Part shown: piece by piece, positions 1 to 6,469 of the stretch
Numbering within the stretch: position 1 is the stretch's first letter
Layout of the letters: every line of letters begins with the position of its first letter
Assembly (NCBI GenBank): GCA_028714615.1
Contig: JAQTMA010000109.1
Span: forward strand, 1 to 7,309
Direction: 5' to 3'
Source of the DNA: Anaerolineaceae bacterium
GTDB taxonomy: Bacteria > Chloroflexota > Anaerolineae > Anaerolineales > Anaerolineaceae
Length of the DNA stretch: 7,309 nt
Position numbers and translations under genes: made by a program
The notes under the pieces: model-generated
Databases searched by the model: none
What the model saw: the letters and a program-made list of their open reading frames with translations, nothing else
Told to the model about the DNA's origin: nothing

Positions 1-1686
1 CTGGGTCTACTGGTTGGCGGAATCGGCATCGCCAACACCATGCAGGTGCTGTTGCGTCGCCGCCAGCGAGAAATCGCCATCTGGAAGACGATCGGTTACC
101 GTGAGAGCCAGTTGTTGGTCATGTTCGCCCTGGAAGCGGCGCTGCTGGGAATCTTGGGCAGCCTGTTGGGCGCCGGAGCTGGGGTGCTGGTTTCCTCTCA
201 ACTGGTAGAGTTATTCCGCCGAACCTCCAACCTGCTCTTCGCGTGGACGTTTTCAACCTCGACCGTCCTTGCGGGGATTGCGGTGGGCATCCTGACCACG
301 ATCATATTCGCCCTGTGGGCCATCGTGATCGCCAGCCGGGCCCAGCCGGTGGCTCTGCTGCGCAATGAGCCGGTGGATGCCAAACAATTGCCGAAGTGGA
401 AATCTGCCGGCCTGGCGGCGCTGTTGAGCCTGCCCTTTATGGCCGTGACCAGCCTGGCGATGGGATCGCTGATCAACGGAGTGATTGTATTACTGTTTGC
501 TCTGGCGGGGCTGGCGGCGCTGGGCGGATTCTTCAGCGGGTTGATCTGGCTGGTCACCCGGCTTCTGCCGCTGCGCGGTTTTCCTTTGATGCATATGGCT
601 CAGAATAGCCTGCGCCGCCGAGGCGCTTCGCTGGTGTTTGCCATGATTGCTCTGTTTGTGGGCGTCGTCTCGATGACCCTGGGGACGGTGGTGACTCAGA
701 CCGGTCAGCGAGAAATGAGCGCACATACTGTTCAAATCAAGGGCTTCAACCTAAATGTCCTGGCGCCCTGGAGTGAAGCAGCCGCTGTGCGCCAGGCTAT
801 TCAAGCACAGCCCTCAGAAAAGACAGCTTACGGCTCATCCACCACCGTTAAGTCGATCCAGGCTGTGGATCAGCCGGAAAGGTCCGATACGAAAGCCGTG
901 CTGATTGGGCGTTCGGATCCGTCTGGCTACCAGGTCTCGGGAGCCTTGTGGGGCAGCCAACCCCAAGGCGTCTACTCATACAAGTATTCCGGGATAGCGC
1001 AGGGGGGCCAGGTGGTAGTGACGTTGGTAGATGGAAGTACTCGGAAATTCAGCGTGGTTGGTACCTACGACCTCCAATGGGACTCGATCAACCTCTACCC
1101 TCAATTGGGACTGTTGATGCCGGTGGAACTGGCCCTCCAAACCGCTCCACCCGACACGCTGATCTATTTTGTGCAGGCGCCGGCTGGCAAGATAAACACG
1201 GTGGCTGCTGCTCTGGGAGCCGCCTTGCCCGGAGCGACGGTGATCAACTTGATGGCCTACGCCACCCGTTTTCTGCAGACCTATCGGAACCTGTTTGTGC
1301 TGGCGATGGCTATGGCAGGGTTGGCGCTGCTGGCGGGTATTCTTTTGGTGGCCAATGCCGTCAGCCTGGCTATGCTCGACCGGCGTTATGAGATTGGGGT
1401 GCTCAAGACGATGGGCTACTCCCGCCGGCATATCCTGACGTCGCTTGCGGTAGAATATAGTTCAGTCTCCTTGATGGCATGCTCTGTGGGGCTGTTAGCA
1501 GTTCGTATCTTCTTGTGGGTGGTCGGGCTATCAAATCCGATGGCGGGTAACCTGCTCGTGCTCACCCCGCTGGCGACGGCGCTGATCGTCTTTTGCGGTG
1601 TCGGTCTGCCGCTGCTGACCATCCTGGGCGTCACCTGGAGCCCGACCCGCGTTTCGCCATTGTTGGTTTTGAATGACCGCGGATAA
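1..1686 (+). CDS. FtsX-type ABC transporter permease, duplicated form (5' end outside window)
   Basis: Membrane subunit of an FtsX/MacB/LolC-class ABC transporter. This class usually acts by mechanotransmission in export, lipoprotein release or peptide resistance. The frame is open from base 1, so the start and the first periplasmic domain lie upstream; 561 residues are visible. Two FtsX cores can be read. The first is at window residues 1-120, with REIAIWKTIGYRESQLL after a membrane helix starting GLLVGGIGIANTM. The second is at about 430-560, with RRYEIGVLKTMGYSRRHIL after LLVANAVSLAML. These are the same helix-plus-coupling-segment unit repeated. Between them lie two to three helices (about 130-190), another helix (about 200-225) and a soluble, presumably periplasmic domain (about 230-420). 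The matching ATPase should be encoded just upstream. The TAA is followed 5 nt later by the histidine kinase start, so co-transcription is likely. The substrate cannot be read from the sequence. Confident of family, not of function. Confidence 0.9.
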   Translation: MGLLVGGIGIANTMQVLLRRRQREIAIWKTIGYRESQLLVMFALEAALLGILGSLLGAGAGVLVSSQLVELFRRTSNLLFAWTFSTSTVLAGIAVGILTTIIFALWAIVIASRAQPVALLRNEPVDAKQLPKWKSAGLAALLSLPFMAVTSLAMGSLINGVIVLLFALAGLAALGGFFSGLIWLVTRLLPLRGFPLMHMAQNSLRRRGASLVFAMIALFVGVVSMTLGTVVTQTGQREMSAHTVQIKGFNLNVLAPWSEAAAVRQAIQAQPSEKTAYGSSTTVKSIQAVDQPERSDTKAVLIGRSDPSGYQVSGALWGSQPQGVYSYKYSGIAQGGQVVVTLVDGSTRKFSVVGTYDLQWDSINLYPQLGLLMPVELALQTAPPDTLIYFVQAPAGKINTVAAALGAALPGATVINLMAYATRFLQTYRNLFVLAMAMAGLALLAGILLVANAVSLAMLDRRYEIGVLKTMGYSRRHILTSLAVEYSSVSLMACSVGLLAVRIFLWVVGLSNPMAGNLLVLTPLATALIVFCGVGLPLLTILGVTWSPTRVSPLLVLNDRG

Positions 1687-1691
1687 ATGAA

Positions 1692-3197
1692 ATGAAAAGA
1701 CTCATCCGTTTTTTTCGCACCCTGCGTGGCAAACTTATCTTGACCTATACCCTCGTCACGGTGTTAGCCCTCCTGGTGTTGGAGATGCTGGTGATCGGGT
1801 TGGGTTACATCCCAATTTCCCAGCTCAGTACCAACCAGGCCAGTTACTTCTCCGACGTGGTTTACGTGCTCTATCCCCAAGCCAGGATTTACCTGCAACC
1901 TGGTGCAGAAGATTTAGCCGGGCTGCAGGCCTGGTTGTCGGGCATCTACCGCTCCGGATACGCCAGCTTGCCCCCGCGAAACCTGGGGGAGAGCCCGGCC
2001 GCCCCGATCGATCGGAGCGACCCGATGGTTGTGCTTTCTCCGGATGGGGTCGTACTGGCCCAGGCGCCCGCCTCCGCCAACAACCTGGTGGGACAGCGCT
2101 ACATTCCTCCCCAAGTTCCAGGCAGCCAGAATATCCTCGAGTTTGCCCTGCAGAAGAATTTTGCTATCTCGGGGTTGTATGTCAACAAACCGGACGGCAA
2201 TTACCTGGTGGCTGTCCCCATAACTGCCGCCGGTCGCGATTCGCAGTTGGTCGGCGTGATCATGGTCAGCATCCAACCGCCGCCAGTCATCCTGGCTACG
2301 CGGCTCAAGCAAGCCTACGAGGACCTGTTCTTGTTAGCCGGGACCGTGGCCCTCACCGCGGTGCTGCTGCTGTTGGCCGTGGCGCCTTTCGCAGCGTTGT
2401 TTGGTTTCATCATGTCCCGGGGGCTCACCCGCCGCTTGAAAGCGCTCACCCTCGCCGCGGATGCCTGGAGTGAGGGCAATTTCTCGGTCAAGCCGGACGA
2501 CCGTTCCCGGGATGAGATTGGAATCCTGGGGCAGCAAATGCGCCACATGGCCGAGCGCGTGCAGACCCTGCTTCAGTCCCAGCAAGAGCTGGCCACGATG
2601 GAAGAACGCAACCGGTTGGCGCGTGACCTGCATGATACCGTCAAGCAGCAGACCTTCGCCACGCTGATGCAGGTACGCGCGGCGAAGAATACCCTCAACC
2701 AGGATGCCGAGAGTGCGCGCCAGCACCTGGACGAGGCTGAGGGCCTACTTAAAACCTCCCAGCAGGAATTGGGCTTCATGATTGCCGAGTTACACCCGGC
2801 TGCTTTGGAAGGACAGGGCCTGGCGGCGGCCTTGCGGGAAAACCTGGAGCGTTGGAGCGAGCAAACCCGCATCCCGGTCGACTACCAGGTGCAAAATGAG
2901 CGCCGCCTGCCGTTGGAGATCGAGCAATCCCTCTACCGGGTGGCGCAGGAAGCTCTCTCGAACGTGGCGCGCCATAGCCAGGCTTCGAGCCTGACCGTCC
3001 GCCTCGTGTTCGACGCTCAACAGGTGTGCTTGAGCATTTCCGATAACGGCAAAGGCTTCGACCCGGCAGGGGTGGTTCACAAAGGCTTTGGGCTGCAAAG
3101 CATGCGCGAGCGGGTCATGGCGCTGGGTGGCCAGTGGTCGCTCGACAGTTCGGTCGAATCCGGCACAACCATCACCGCTGCCGTGCCGGCCCGCTAG
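1692..3197 (+). CDS. Membrane sensor histidine kinase, NarL/DesK class (HisKA_3)
   Basis: A 501-residue sensor kinase that should autophosphorylate and pass phosphate to the regulator encoded next. The order is: basic N-terminus; TM1 at about 15-38; extracytoplasmic domain at about 39-211, with a Cache/PAS-like strand pattern (VVLSPDGVVLA, later YLVAVPI and LVGVIMVS); TM2 at about 212-240; HAMP at about 243-296; HisKA_3 dimerisation domain with ERNRLARDLHDTVKQQ, phospho-acceptor His314; and a C-terminal HATPase. The HATPase shows the N-box Asn424 (EALSNVARHS), G1 box DNGKGFD (451-457) and G2 box GFGLQSMRERV (from G465). All catalytic motifs look intact. The start is 5 nt after the permease stop and has no good Shine-Dalgarno sequence, so translation is probably coupled to the permease. 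An ATG at 1687 opens only a two-codon frame and was not used. The ligand is unknown; adjacency to an FtsX permease suggests sensing of the transported compound or of transporter state. The Cache assignment is inference. Confidence 0.93.
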   Translation: MKRLIRFFRTLRGKLILTYTLVTVLALLVLEMLVIGLGYIPISQLSTNQASYFSDVVYVLYPQARIYLQPGAEDLAGLQAWLSGIYRSGYASLPPRNLGESPAAPIDRSDPMVVLSPDGVVLAQAPASANNLVGQRYIPPQVPGSQNILEFALQKNFAISGLYVNKPDGNYLVAVPITAAGRDSQLVGVIMVSIQPPPVILATRLKQAYEDLFLLAGTVALTAVLLLLAVAPFAALFGFIMSRGLTRRLKALTLAADAWSEGNFSVKPDDRSRDEIGILGQQMRHMAERVQTLLQSQQELATMEERNRLARDLHDTVKQQTFATLMQVRAAKNTLNQDAESARQHLDEAEGLLKTSQQELGFMIAELHPAALEGQGLAAALRENLERWSEQTRIPVDYQVQNERRLPLEIEQSLYRVAQEALSNVARHSQASSLTVRLVFDAQQVCLSISDNGKGFDPAGVVHKGFGLQSMRERVMALGGQWSLDSSVESGTTITAAVPAR

Positions 3198-3202
3198 GGG
3201 TT

Positions 3203-3208
3203 AGGAGG
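3203..3208 (+). promoter_or_regulatory. Ribosome binding site of the response regulator
   Basis: AGGAGG lies 9 nt before the ATG at 3218, in the 20-nt gap after the kinase stop. It is the best Shine-Dalgarno match I noticed in the window and fixes the regulator start at 3218 rather than at the in-frame ATG at 3134 inside the kinase gene. Confidence 0.8.
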
Positions 3209-3217
3209 CAAACCAGG

Positions 3218-3877
3218 ATGAACGATCCCATTACGGTATTGATCGTGGACGACCACAACATGGTGCGCATGGGCTTGCAAGCCTATTTCAGCACACTGGC
3301 CGATATCCAGGTGGTGGGTGAAGCCAGTACCGGGGAAGAAGCGATCCAACAGGTGACGCTGCTTGCCCCGGATGTGGTGCTGATGGACCTGATCATGCCG
3401 GGTATGGACGGGGTTGAGGCCACCCGCCGCGTGAAAAAGATCAGCCCGCGCACCCAGGTGATCGTGGTGACCTCTTACCATGAGGACGAACACATCTTTC
3501 CCGCTATCCGCGCCGGGGCCCTCTCTTATGTGCTCAAGGATATCGACCCGGACGAGTTGGCCGAAGCCATCCGCCGGGCGCACGCCGGCGACGCGGTCAT
3601 CAATCCGCGCGTGGCCGCCCGCCTGGTGAAAGAGCTGCACGGCGACGGGGGAGAGGCGATCAACCCCTTCGGTGAGCTGACCGACCGCGAGCTGGACGTG
3701 CTGCGCCAGATCGCCGCCGGCAGGAGCAACCGCGAGATCGCCGAGGCGTTGGTGATCAGCGAGAAAACGGTGAAGAGTCATATCACCAACCTCTTGAACA
3801 AGCTGCACCTGGCGGATCGCACCCAGGCGGCCGTGTATGCCTGGCAGGAAGGCATCGTCCGGCGCAAGAAGAGCTAA
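3218..3877 (+). CDS. Response regulator, NarL/LuxR family (REC-HTH)
   Basis: A 219-residue DNA-binding response regulator, the cognate partner of the upstream kinase, with the usual length for NarL/LiaR-type proteins. The receiver domain (1-120) has the acidic pair D11-D12, phospho-acceptor D57 in LMDLIMPGMDG, switch T85 (VIVVTSY) and K107 (YVLKD). All expected active-site residues are present. The LuxR-type helix-turn-helix is at about 152-212: LTDRELDVLRQIAAGRSNRE, then IAEALVISEKTVKSHITNLL. The protein should dimerise on phosphorylation and activate or repress nearby promoters. Likely targets are its own operon and possibly the convergent ABC-2 exporter operon, but no direct evidence of this is visible. 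The gene follows the kinase by 20 nt with a strong ribosome binding site and ends the plus-strand set. This is one of the most GC-rich parts of the window (43 of 60 bases in each of 3541-3600 and 3661-3720). Confidence 0.95.
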   Translation: MNDPITVLIVDDHNMVRMGLQAYFSTLADIQVVGEASTGEEAIQQVTLLAPDVVLMDLIMPGMDGVEATRRVKKISPRTQVIVVTSYHEDEHIFPAIRAGALSYVLKDIDPDELAEAIRRAHAGDAVINPRVAARLVKELHGDGGEAINPFGELTDRELDVLRQIAAGRSNREIAEALVISEKTVKSHITNLLNKLHLADRTQAAVYAWQEGIVRRKKS

Positions 3878-3963
3878 ATACGAACCGCGAAGCCCTTGGA
3901 TACAGAAAAAGAGGTGCTGCTCAGGCTCGCATGAAAAATGCCTGAATTTGATGCTGGGCTAGG
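3878..3963. other. Convergent intergenic gap
   Basis: The 86 bp between the response regulator and the ABC-2 permease, which point toward each other. A bidirectional terminator would be expected here, but I see only a weak CAGGC/GCCTG pairing (3922-3926 with 3940-3944) without a proper T-run. No gene is apparent. Confidence 0.5.
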
Positions 3964-4677
3964 TTAACCCAGGATCAGTCGCGACCGTTGAAAACTCACC
4001 AACGAGGCGGCCAACAAGATCGCATCGAACACGGCCAGAGCCCCCATGACAATCAAGACGAATTGGTTAGTAGTCAGGGATGCCGTCACACTTGCCGGCA
4101 AAAGCCTGACGATCCCGTAAACGGCAAAGCCAAGTAATATTTCGCCCAGAACCATCGTTTGCGCCGCTTGGCGCACGGTGGCAGACTTAAGGGAGATCAG
4201 CACCCCTCCGCTGGCGGCAAGCAGAATGGTGAGAAAGCTCATAACAAGCACTACCAGGAAGAGATTGATAGGCGCATAAAATACCCATGGTCCCTGTCCT
4301 CGTGACAAATTGACCACCATCGCTCCGAGCAGAAGGCAAATGAAGGTCATCCCCCAGGTAAATCCAACCGCTACCAGCAGCTTACCAAATAGAATTGCTC
4401 GATCAGAGATGCGGCTGGCAAGCAGGGTTTCCAGGGTATGGCGCTCGCGCTCCCCGGCGATTGCATCGCCAATAAAACTGGTGACAAACAAAAAAGGGGT
4501 ATACAAGATAATCAGGATGGGCGCCGGGTCAAGGTCGATCCAACGCTGGGTAAAGGATAATGGCAAAACAATCCCCAAGATGCCAAAAATCAGCAGGGGT
4601 TGAAATAAATTAAAGCGTCCGCCCGACAAGAGAAAATCTTTCGATTCTTTCCAAATCATCGTCCACAAATCGCTCAT
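3964..4677 (-). CDS. ABC-2 type exporter permease
   Basis: A 237-residue integral membrane subunit of an ABC-2 exporter, working with the ATPase encoded just upstream on the same strand. About six hydrophobic segments are visible, near residues 24-42, 50-72, 100-124, 132-158, 172-192 and 204-230. Between the second and third lies the cytoplasmic segment GERERHTLETLLASRISDR, which resembles the coupling-loop sequence (ERxxxTLExLLxxP/R) common in ABC-2 permeases of the NatB/Yhap-like type. The start ATG overlaps the ATPase stop (ATGA at 4674-4677), so the two are translationally coupled and likely form a 2+2 complex. There is no strong Shine-Dalgarno sequence, in keeping with coupling. The gene converges on the response-regulator gene. 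The substrate is unknown: drug, peptide, ion or lipid are all possible. Base composition is lower in GC than the left-hand genes (25 of 60 at 4561-4620). Confidence 0.88.
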   Translation of the reverse strand: MSDLWTMIWKESKDFLLSGGRFNLFQPLLIFGILGIVLPLSFTQRWIDLDPAPILIILYTPFLFVTSFIGDAIAGERERHTLETLLASRISDRAILFGKLLVAVGFTWGMTFICLLLGAMVVNLSRGQGPWVFYAPINLFLVVLVMSFLTILLAASGGVLISLKSATVRQAAQTMVLGEILLGFAVYGIVRLLPASVTASLTTNQFVLIVMGALAVFDAILLAASLVSFQRSRLILG

Positions 4678-5609
4678 GTATTTTCTTCTTTCATCAGCGT
4701 CAAAAATAGATCCTCCAGGCTGGTTCCCGACCTGCGGATTTCCTCTACTTCGGCGCCGGATTGCTCGATCAGAGTGATCAGGGGTCCTATTTCACTCTCC
4801 CTACGAAGCTCAATCAACAAGCGATTCATGTGAATTTCAGCTCGTTCCACTTCAGGTCGGGCCTGAAGAGAGGTCAAGGTTTGTTCACTGAAATCGCGTC
4901 CATTGATCTCAACCTTAAGGCCGCCTTTTCCTAAACGCAGTTCGTCCGGGTTGCCGATCGTAATCAGTTTTCCATTGCGGATGACACCTACCTGGGCGCA
5001 GAGTTTTTCGGCTTCTGCTAGGTTATGGGTATTGAGGAAAACGGTCACGCCTTCGCGGGTGACCAGGCTGGTCAGATCGGCATGCAAGGTCGCAGCCGCC
5101 ACCGGGTCGAACCCGGCGGTTGGCTCATCCAGGAAAATCAAAGGCGGGTGGTGAAAGAGGGCTCGAGCCACAGCAAGTTTTTGTTTCATCCCCCGGCTCC
5201 ATTTACCCACCTTCTCCTTACGACGGTCCCATAAGTCCAGGTGGGTAAGCAGTTCTTTAGCACGTGCCTTCCGTTCGGATCCGGGCATGTGGTAGATGCG
5301 CCCATACAAGTCAAGATTATCTTCTGCGCTCATGCGTTCATAGAGTCCTGAAAATTCAAGCAGCGCACCGGATTTATCACGAATTTCGTTGGCTTGTGAA
5401 CGCGTGTCGAAGCCCATCACTCTGGCCTGGCCTTGGGAAGGTTCCAATATACCCAGCAGAAGATGGATGGTGGTAGTTTTGCCTGCGCCGTTTGGACCAA
5501 GAAATCCAAAAACAATCCCGGCAGGTACATCCATGGTCAGGTCATCGACCGCGGTGATCGTTCCAAACGAGCGGCAAAGGTGTTCGGTGTGAATTATCGA
5601 TTCAGGCAT
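4674..5609 (-). CDS. ABC transporter ATP-binding protein (CcmA/BcrA-like exporter ATPase)
   Basis: A 311-residue cytoplasmic ATPase that powers the ABC-2 exporter with the downstream permease. Visible motifs are Walker A GPNGAGKT (38-45), Walker B LIFLDEP with D161 and catalytic E162, D-loop AGFDP, and H-loop His195 (NTHNLAEAE). Two are non-standard. The Q-loop position carries Glu85 (SGALLEFSGLYERMSAEDNL, 80-99), and the signature is WSRGMKQ (137-143) instead of LSGGQ. The E-loop is known from lantibiotic-immunity (LanF) and bacitracin-type (BcrA) ATPases, and RGMKQ-type signatures are common in CcmA-like exporters. Residues from about 225 to 311 form the C-terminal extension usual in this class. 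The start at 5609 has AGGA 8 nt upstream. It directly follows the stop of a 37-codon ORF and overlaps the permease start by 4 nt. A resistance or immunity role is plausible but not shown. Confidence 0.93.
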   Translation of the reverse strand: MPESIIHTEHLCRSFGTITAVDDLTMDVPAGIVFGFLGPNGAGKTTTIHLLLGILEPSQGQARVMGFDTRSQANEIRDKSGALLEFSGLYERMSAEDNLDLYGRIYHMPGSERKARAKELLTHLDLWDRRKEKVGKWSRGMKQKLAVARALFHHPPLIFLDEPTAGFDPVAAATLHADLTSLVTREGVTVFLNTHNLAEAEKLCAQVGVIRNGKLITIGNPDELRLGKGGLKVEINGRDFSEQTLTSLQARPEVERAEIHMNRLLIELRRESEIGPLITLIEQSGAEVEEIRRSGTSLEDLFLTLMKEENT

Positions 5610-5723
5610 TCATTCAATCCTGTAACCGCCCAGGTGTAAATTTTTCCCCATGCTGTTTACCAGCGAAATAACCGCATCTTCGCCTTGGCAAATGGCGACC
5701 CAGTATTCTTCTTCCGTTGGCAT
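5610..5723 (-). CDS. Possible 37-residue small protein, first ORF of the ABC-2 operon
   Basis: A short frame ATG to TGA in which the TGA is immediately followed by the ATPase ATG (TGAATG, no gap). The product begins MPTEEEYWVAICQGEDAV and ends GKNLHLGGYRIE. It is acidic at the N-terminus and has no obvious membrane helix or known motif. For its being real: the zero-gap contact with the ATPase, ordinary codon choice resembling the ATPase gene, and a sigma70-like promoter just upstream. Against: no Shine-Dalgarno sequence before its ATG, an in-frame TAA seven codons upstream, and a competing 26-codon frame (5657-5737) starting almost at the predicted transcript start. It could act as a translational lead-in peptide for the ATPase, be a true microprotein, or be the degraded tail of a lost gene. 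I do not recognise it. Confidence 0.4.
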   Translation of the reverse strand: MPTEEEYWVAICQGEDAVISLVNSMGKNLHLGGYRIE

Positions 5724-5743
5724 GCGCAGGGTTCCATGCCCTT

Positions 5744-5772
5744 ATTTTGTCCGGATTTTAAGATTTTGACAA
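5744..5772 (-). promoter_or_regulatory. Predicted sigma70-type promoter of the minus-strand ABC-2 operon
   Basis: Read on the minus strand, TTGTCA (5767-5772, 5 of 6 to TTGACA) is followed after exactly 17 nt by CAAAAT (5744-5749, 4 of 6 to TATAAT). Transcription would start near 5737, about 14 nt before the small ORF and some 130 nt before the ATPase. The region is AT-rich compared with its surroundings. The -10 match is modest, so this is a prediction only. Confidence 0.45.
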
Positions 5773-5789
5773 CGGTAAAGTTCAGTTGT
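5769..5789. promoter_or_regulatory. Short dyad over the -35 region, possible operator
   Basis: ACAAC (5769-5773) and GTTGT (5785-5789) form a 5-bp inverted repeat with an 11-nt spacer, so the half-sites are centred 16 nt apart. The left arm overlaps the predicted -35 of the minus-strand promoter. The same bases hold a perfect TTGACA on the plus strand (5766-5771), but no good -10 follows at 16-18 nt. The geometry suits a dimeric regulator. A match this short can arise by chance. Confidence 0.2.
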
Positions 5790-5852
5790 AACCAATGTCT
5801 GAGCAGTTGCGATTGTGTGTAGGTAGGCAGTACCTGCGGTCCCGGGGGGCAA

Positions 5853-6469
5853 GTGTCGTGTCCTGCGCTGAGTGCCTGTGGGCGGTCCATCCCGCAGCCG
5901 GCTCCGCTCCCCACCGAATCGACCCCCACCCTCTCTGCTCCATCCACTGCCACGCTCGTTCCCACGGCTACACCGCCCGCGCCTCCCACCAGCACCCCAA
6001 CCGACTCGCCTTCTCCAACCCCCACGCCGTTTCCGATGTCGATCCAGGCCATGCGAGCGGCCTCCTATCCGGGCAGCGACATCAGCATCGAGCAGGAACT
6101 GGCGCCGGGAAATGGCTACTCCCGGTACTACGCTTCCTACCGGTCGGAAGGACTGAAGATCTACGCCCTCCTCACCGTGCCGGATGGGCAAGCCTCAGAA
6201 GGCGGCTGGCCGGCGATTGTTTTTAACCACGGCTACATCCCCCCGAGCAGTACCGCACGACCGAGCGCTACATCACCTACGTGGATTGGCTGGCATGCGC
6301 CGGATATATCGTCTTCCGCATCGACTACCACGGCAACGCCAGGTCGGAAAGGGATCCAGCCGGGGCGTACGGCAATCCCGGCTATACCATCGACGTGCTC
6401 AATGCCGTCACTTCCCTGAAGCGCTTCCCGCAGGCTAACCCGAAGGGGAAAGTGATTTTGGGGGATCAT
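5853..6469 (+). pseudogene. Relic of a lipoprotein alpha/beta hydrolase (frameshifted, both ends damaged)
   Basis: Remains of a secreted, lipid-anchored alpha/beta hydrolase of the prolyl-oligopeptidase/dienelactone-hydrolase-like kind. A lipobox (LSAC, about 5868-5879) is followed by a Pro/Thr/Ser linker to about 6035. The conserved N-terminal half then follows: LKIYALLTVPDG, EGGWPAIVFNHGYIPP (HG oxyanion-hole region). The frame breaks at the C-run 6239-6244. Adding one C would restore EQYRTTERYITYVDWLACAG and then YIVFRIDYHGN, GNPGYTIDVLNAV and SLKRFPQANP in the next frame. The match ends at about VILGDHS, where the nucleophile elbow (GHSMGG in relatives) should be, so the Gly-x-Ser-x-Gly context and the catalytic Asp and His are missing. 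Upstream of the lipobox, a TAG at 5820 and only nine codons from the GTG at 5853 leave no room for a signal peptide. Alternatively the C-run break alone may be a sequencing error, but the truncation would remain. Confidence 0.8.

Noticed and set aside
976..1431. Long minus-strand frame inside the FtsX permease gene
   Set aside because: It has no recognisable domain and lies wholly opposite a well-supported coding frame.
1687..1695. Two-codon ORF ATGAAATGA overlapping the kinase start
   Set aside because: It is too short to support as a gene and most likely chance, though it could help ribosomes re-initiate at 1692.
3134..3217. Longer N-terminus for the response regulator
   Set aside because: It would overlap the kinase C-terminus. 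The good ribosome binding site at 3203-3208 and the normal receiver start (MNDPITVLIVDD) favour 3218.
3194..3808. 204-codon minus-strand frame opposite the response regulator
   Set aside because: It is His/Gly/Val-rich without motifs, a typical shadow of a high-GC gene.
3922..3944. Possible terminator hairpin CAGGC/GCCTG between the convergent genes
   Set aside because: The stem is only 5 bp with a 13-nt loop and no T-run follows on either strand.
5926..6035. Low-complexity C-rich stretch as a DNA tandem repeat
   Set aside because: The repetition is of Pro/Thr/Ser codons without a fixed unit. It is explained as a lipoprotein linker.
5657..6052. Minus-strand frame rich in Gly and Val opposite the hydrolase linker
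   Set aside because: It is the antisense of the Pro/Thr/Ser-coding stretch, which gives Gly/Val-rich shadows. It shows no domain and clashes with the promoter region.
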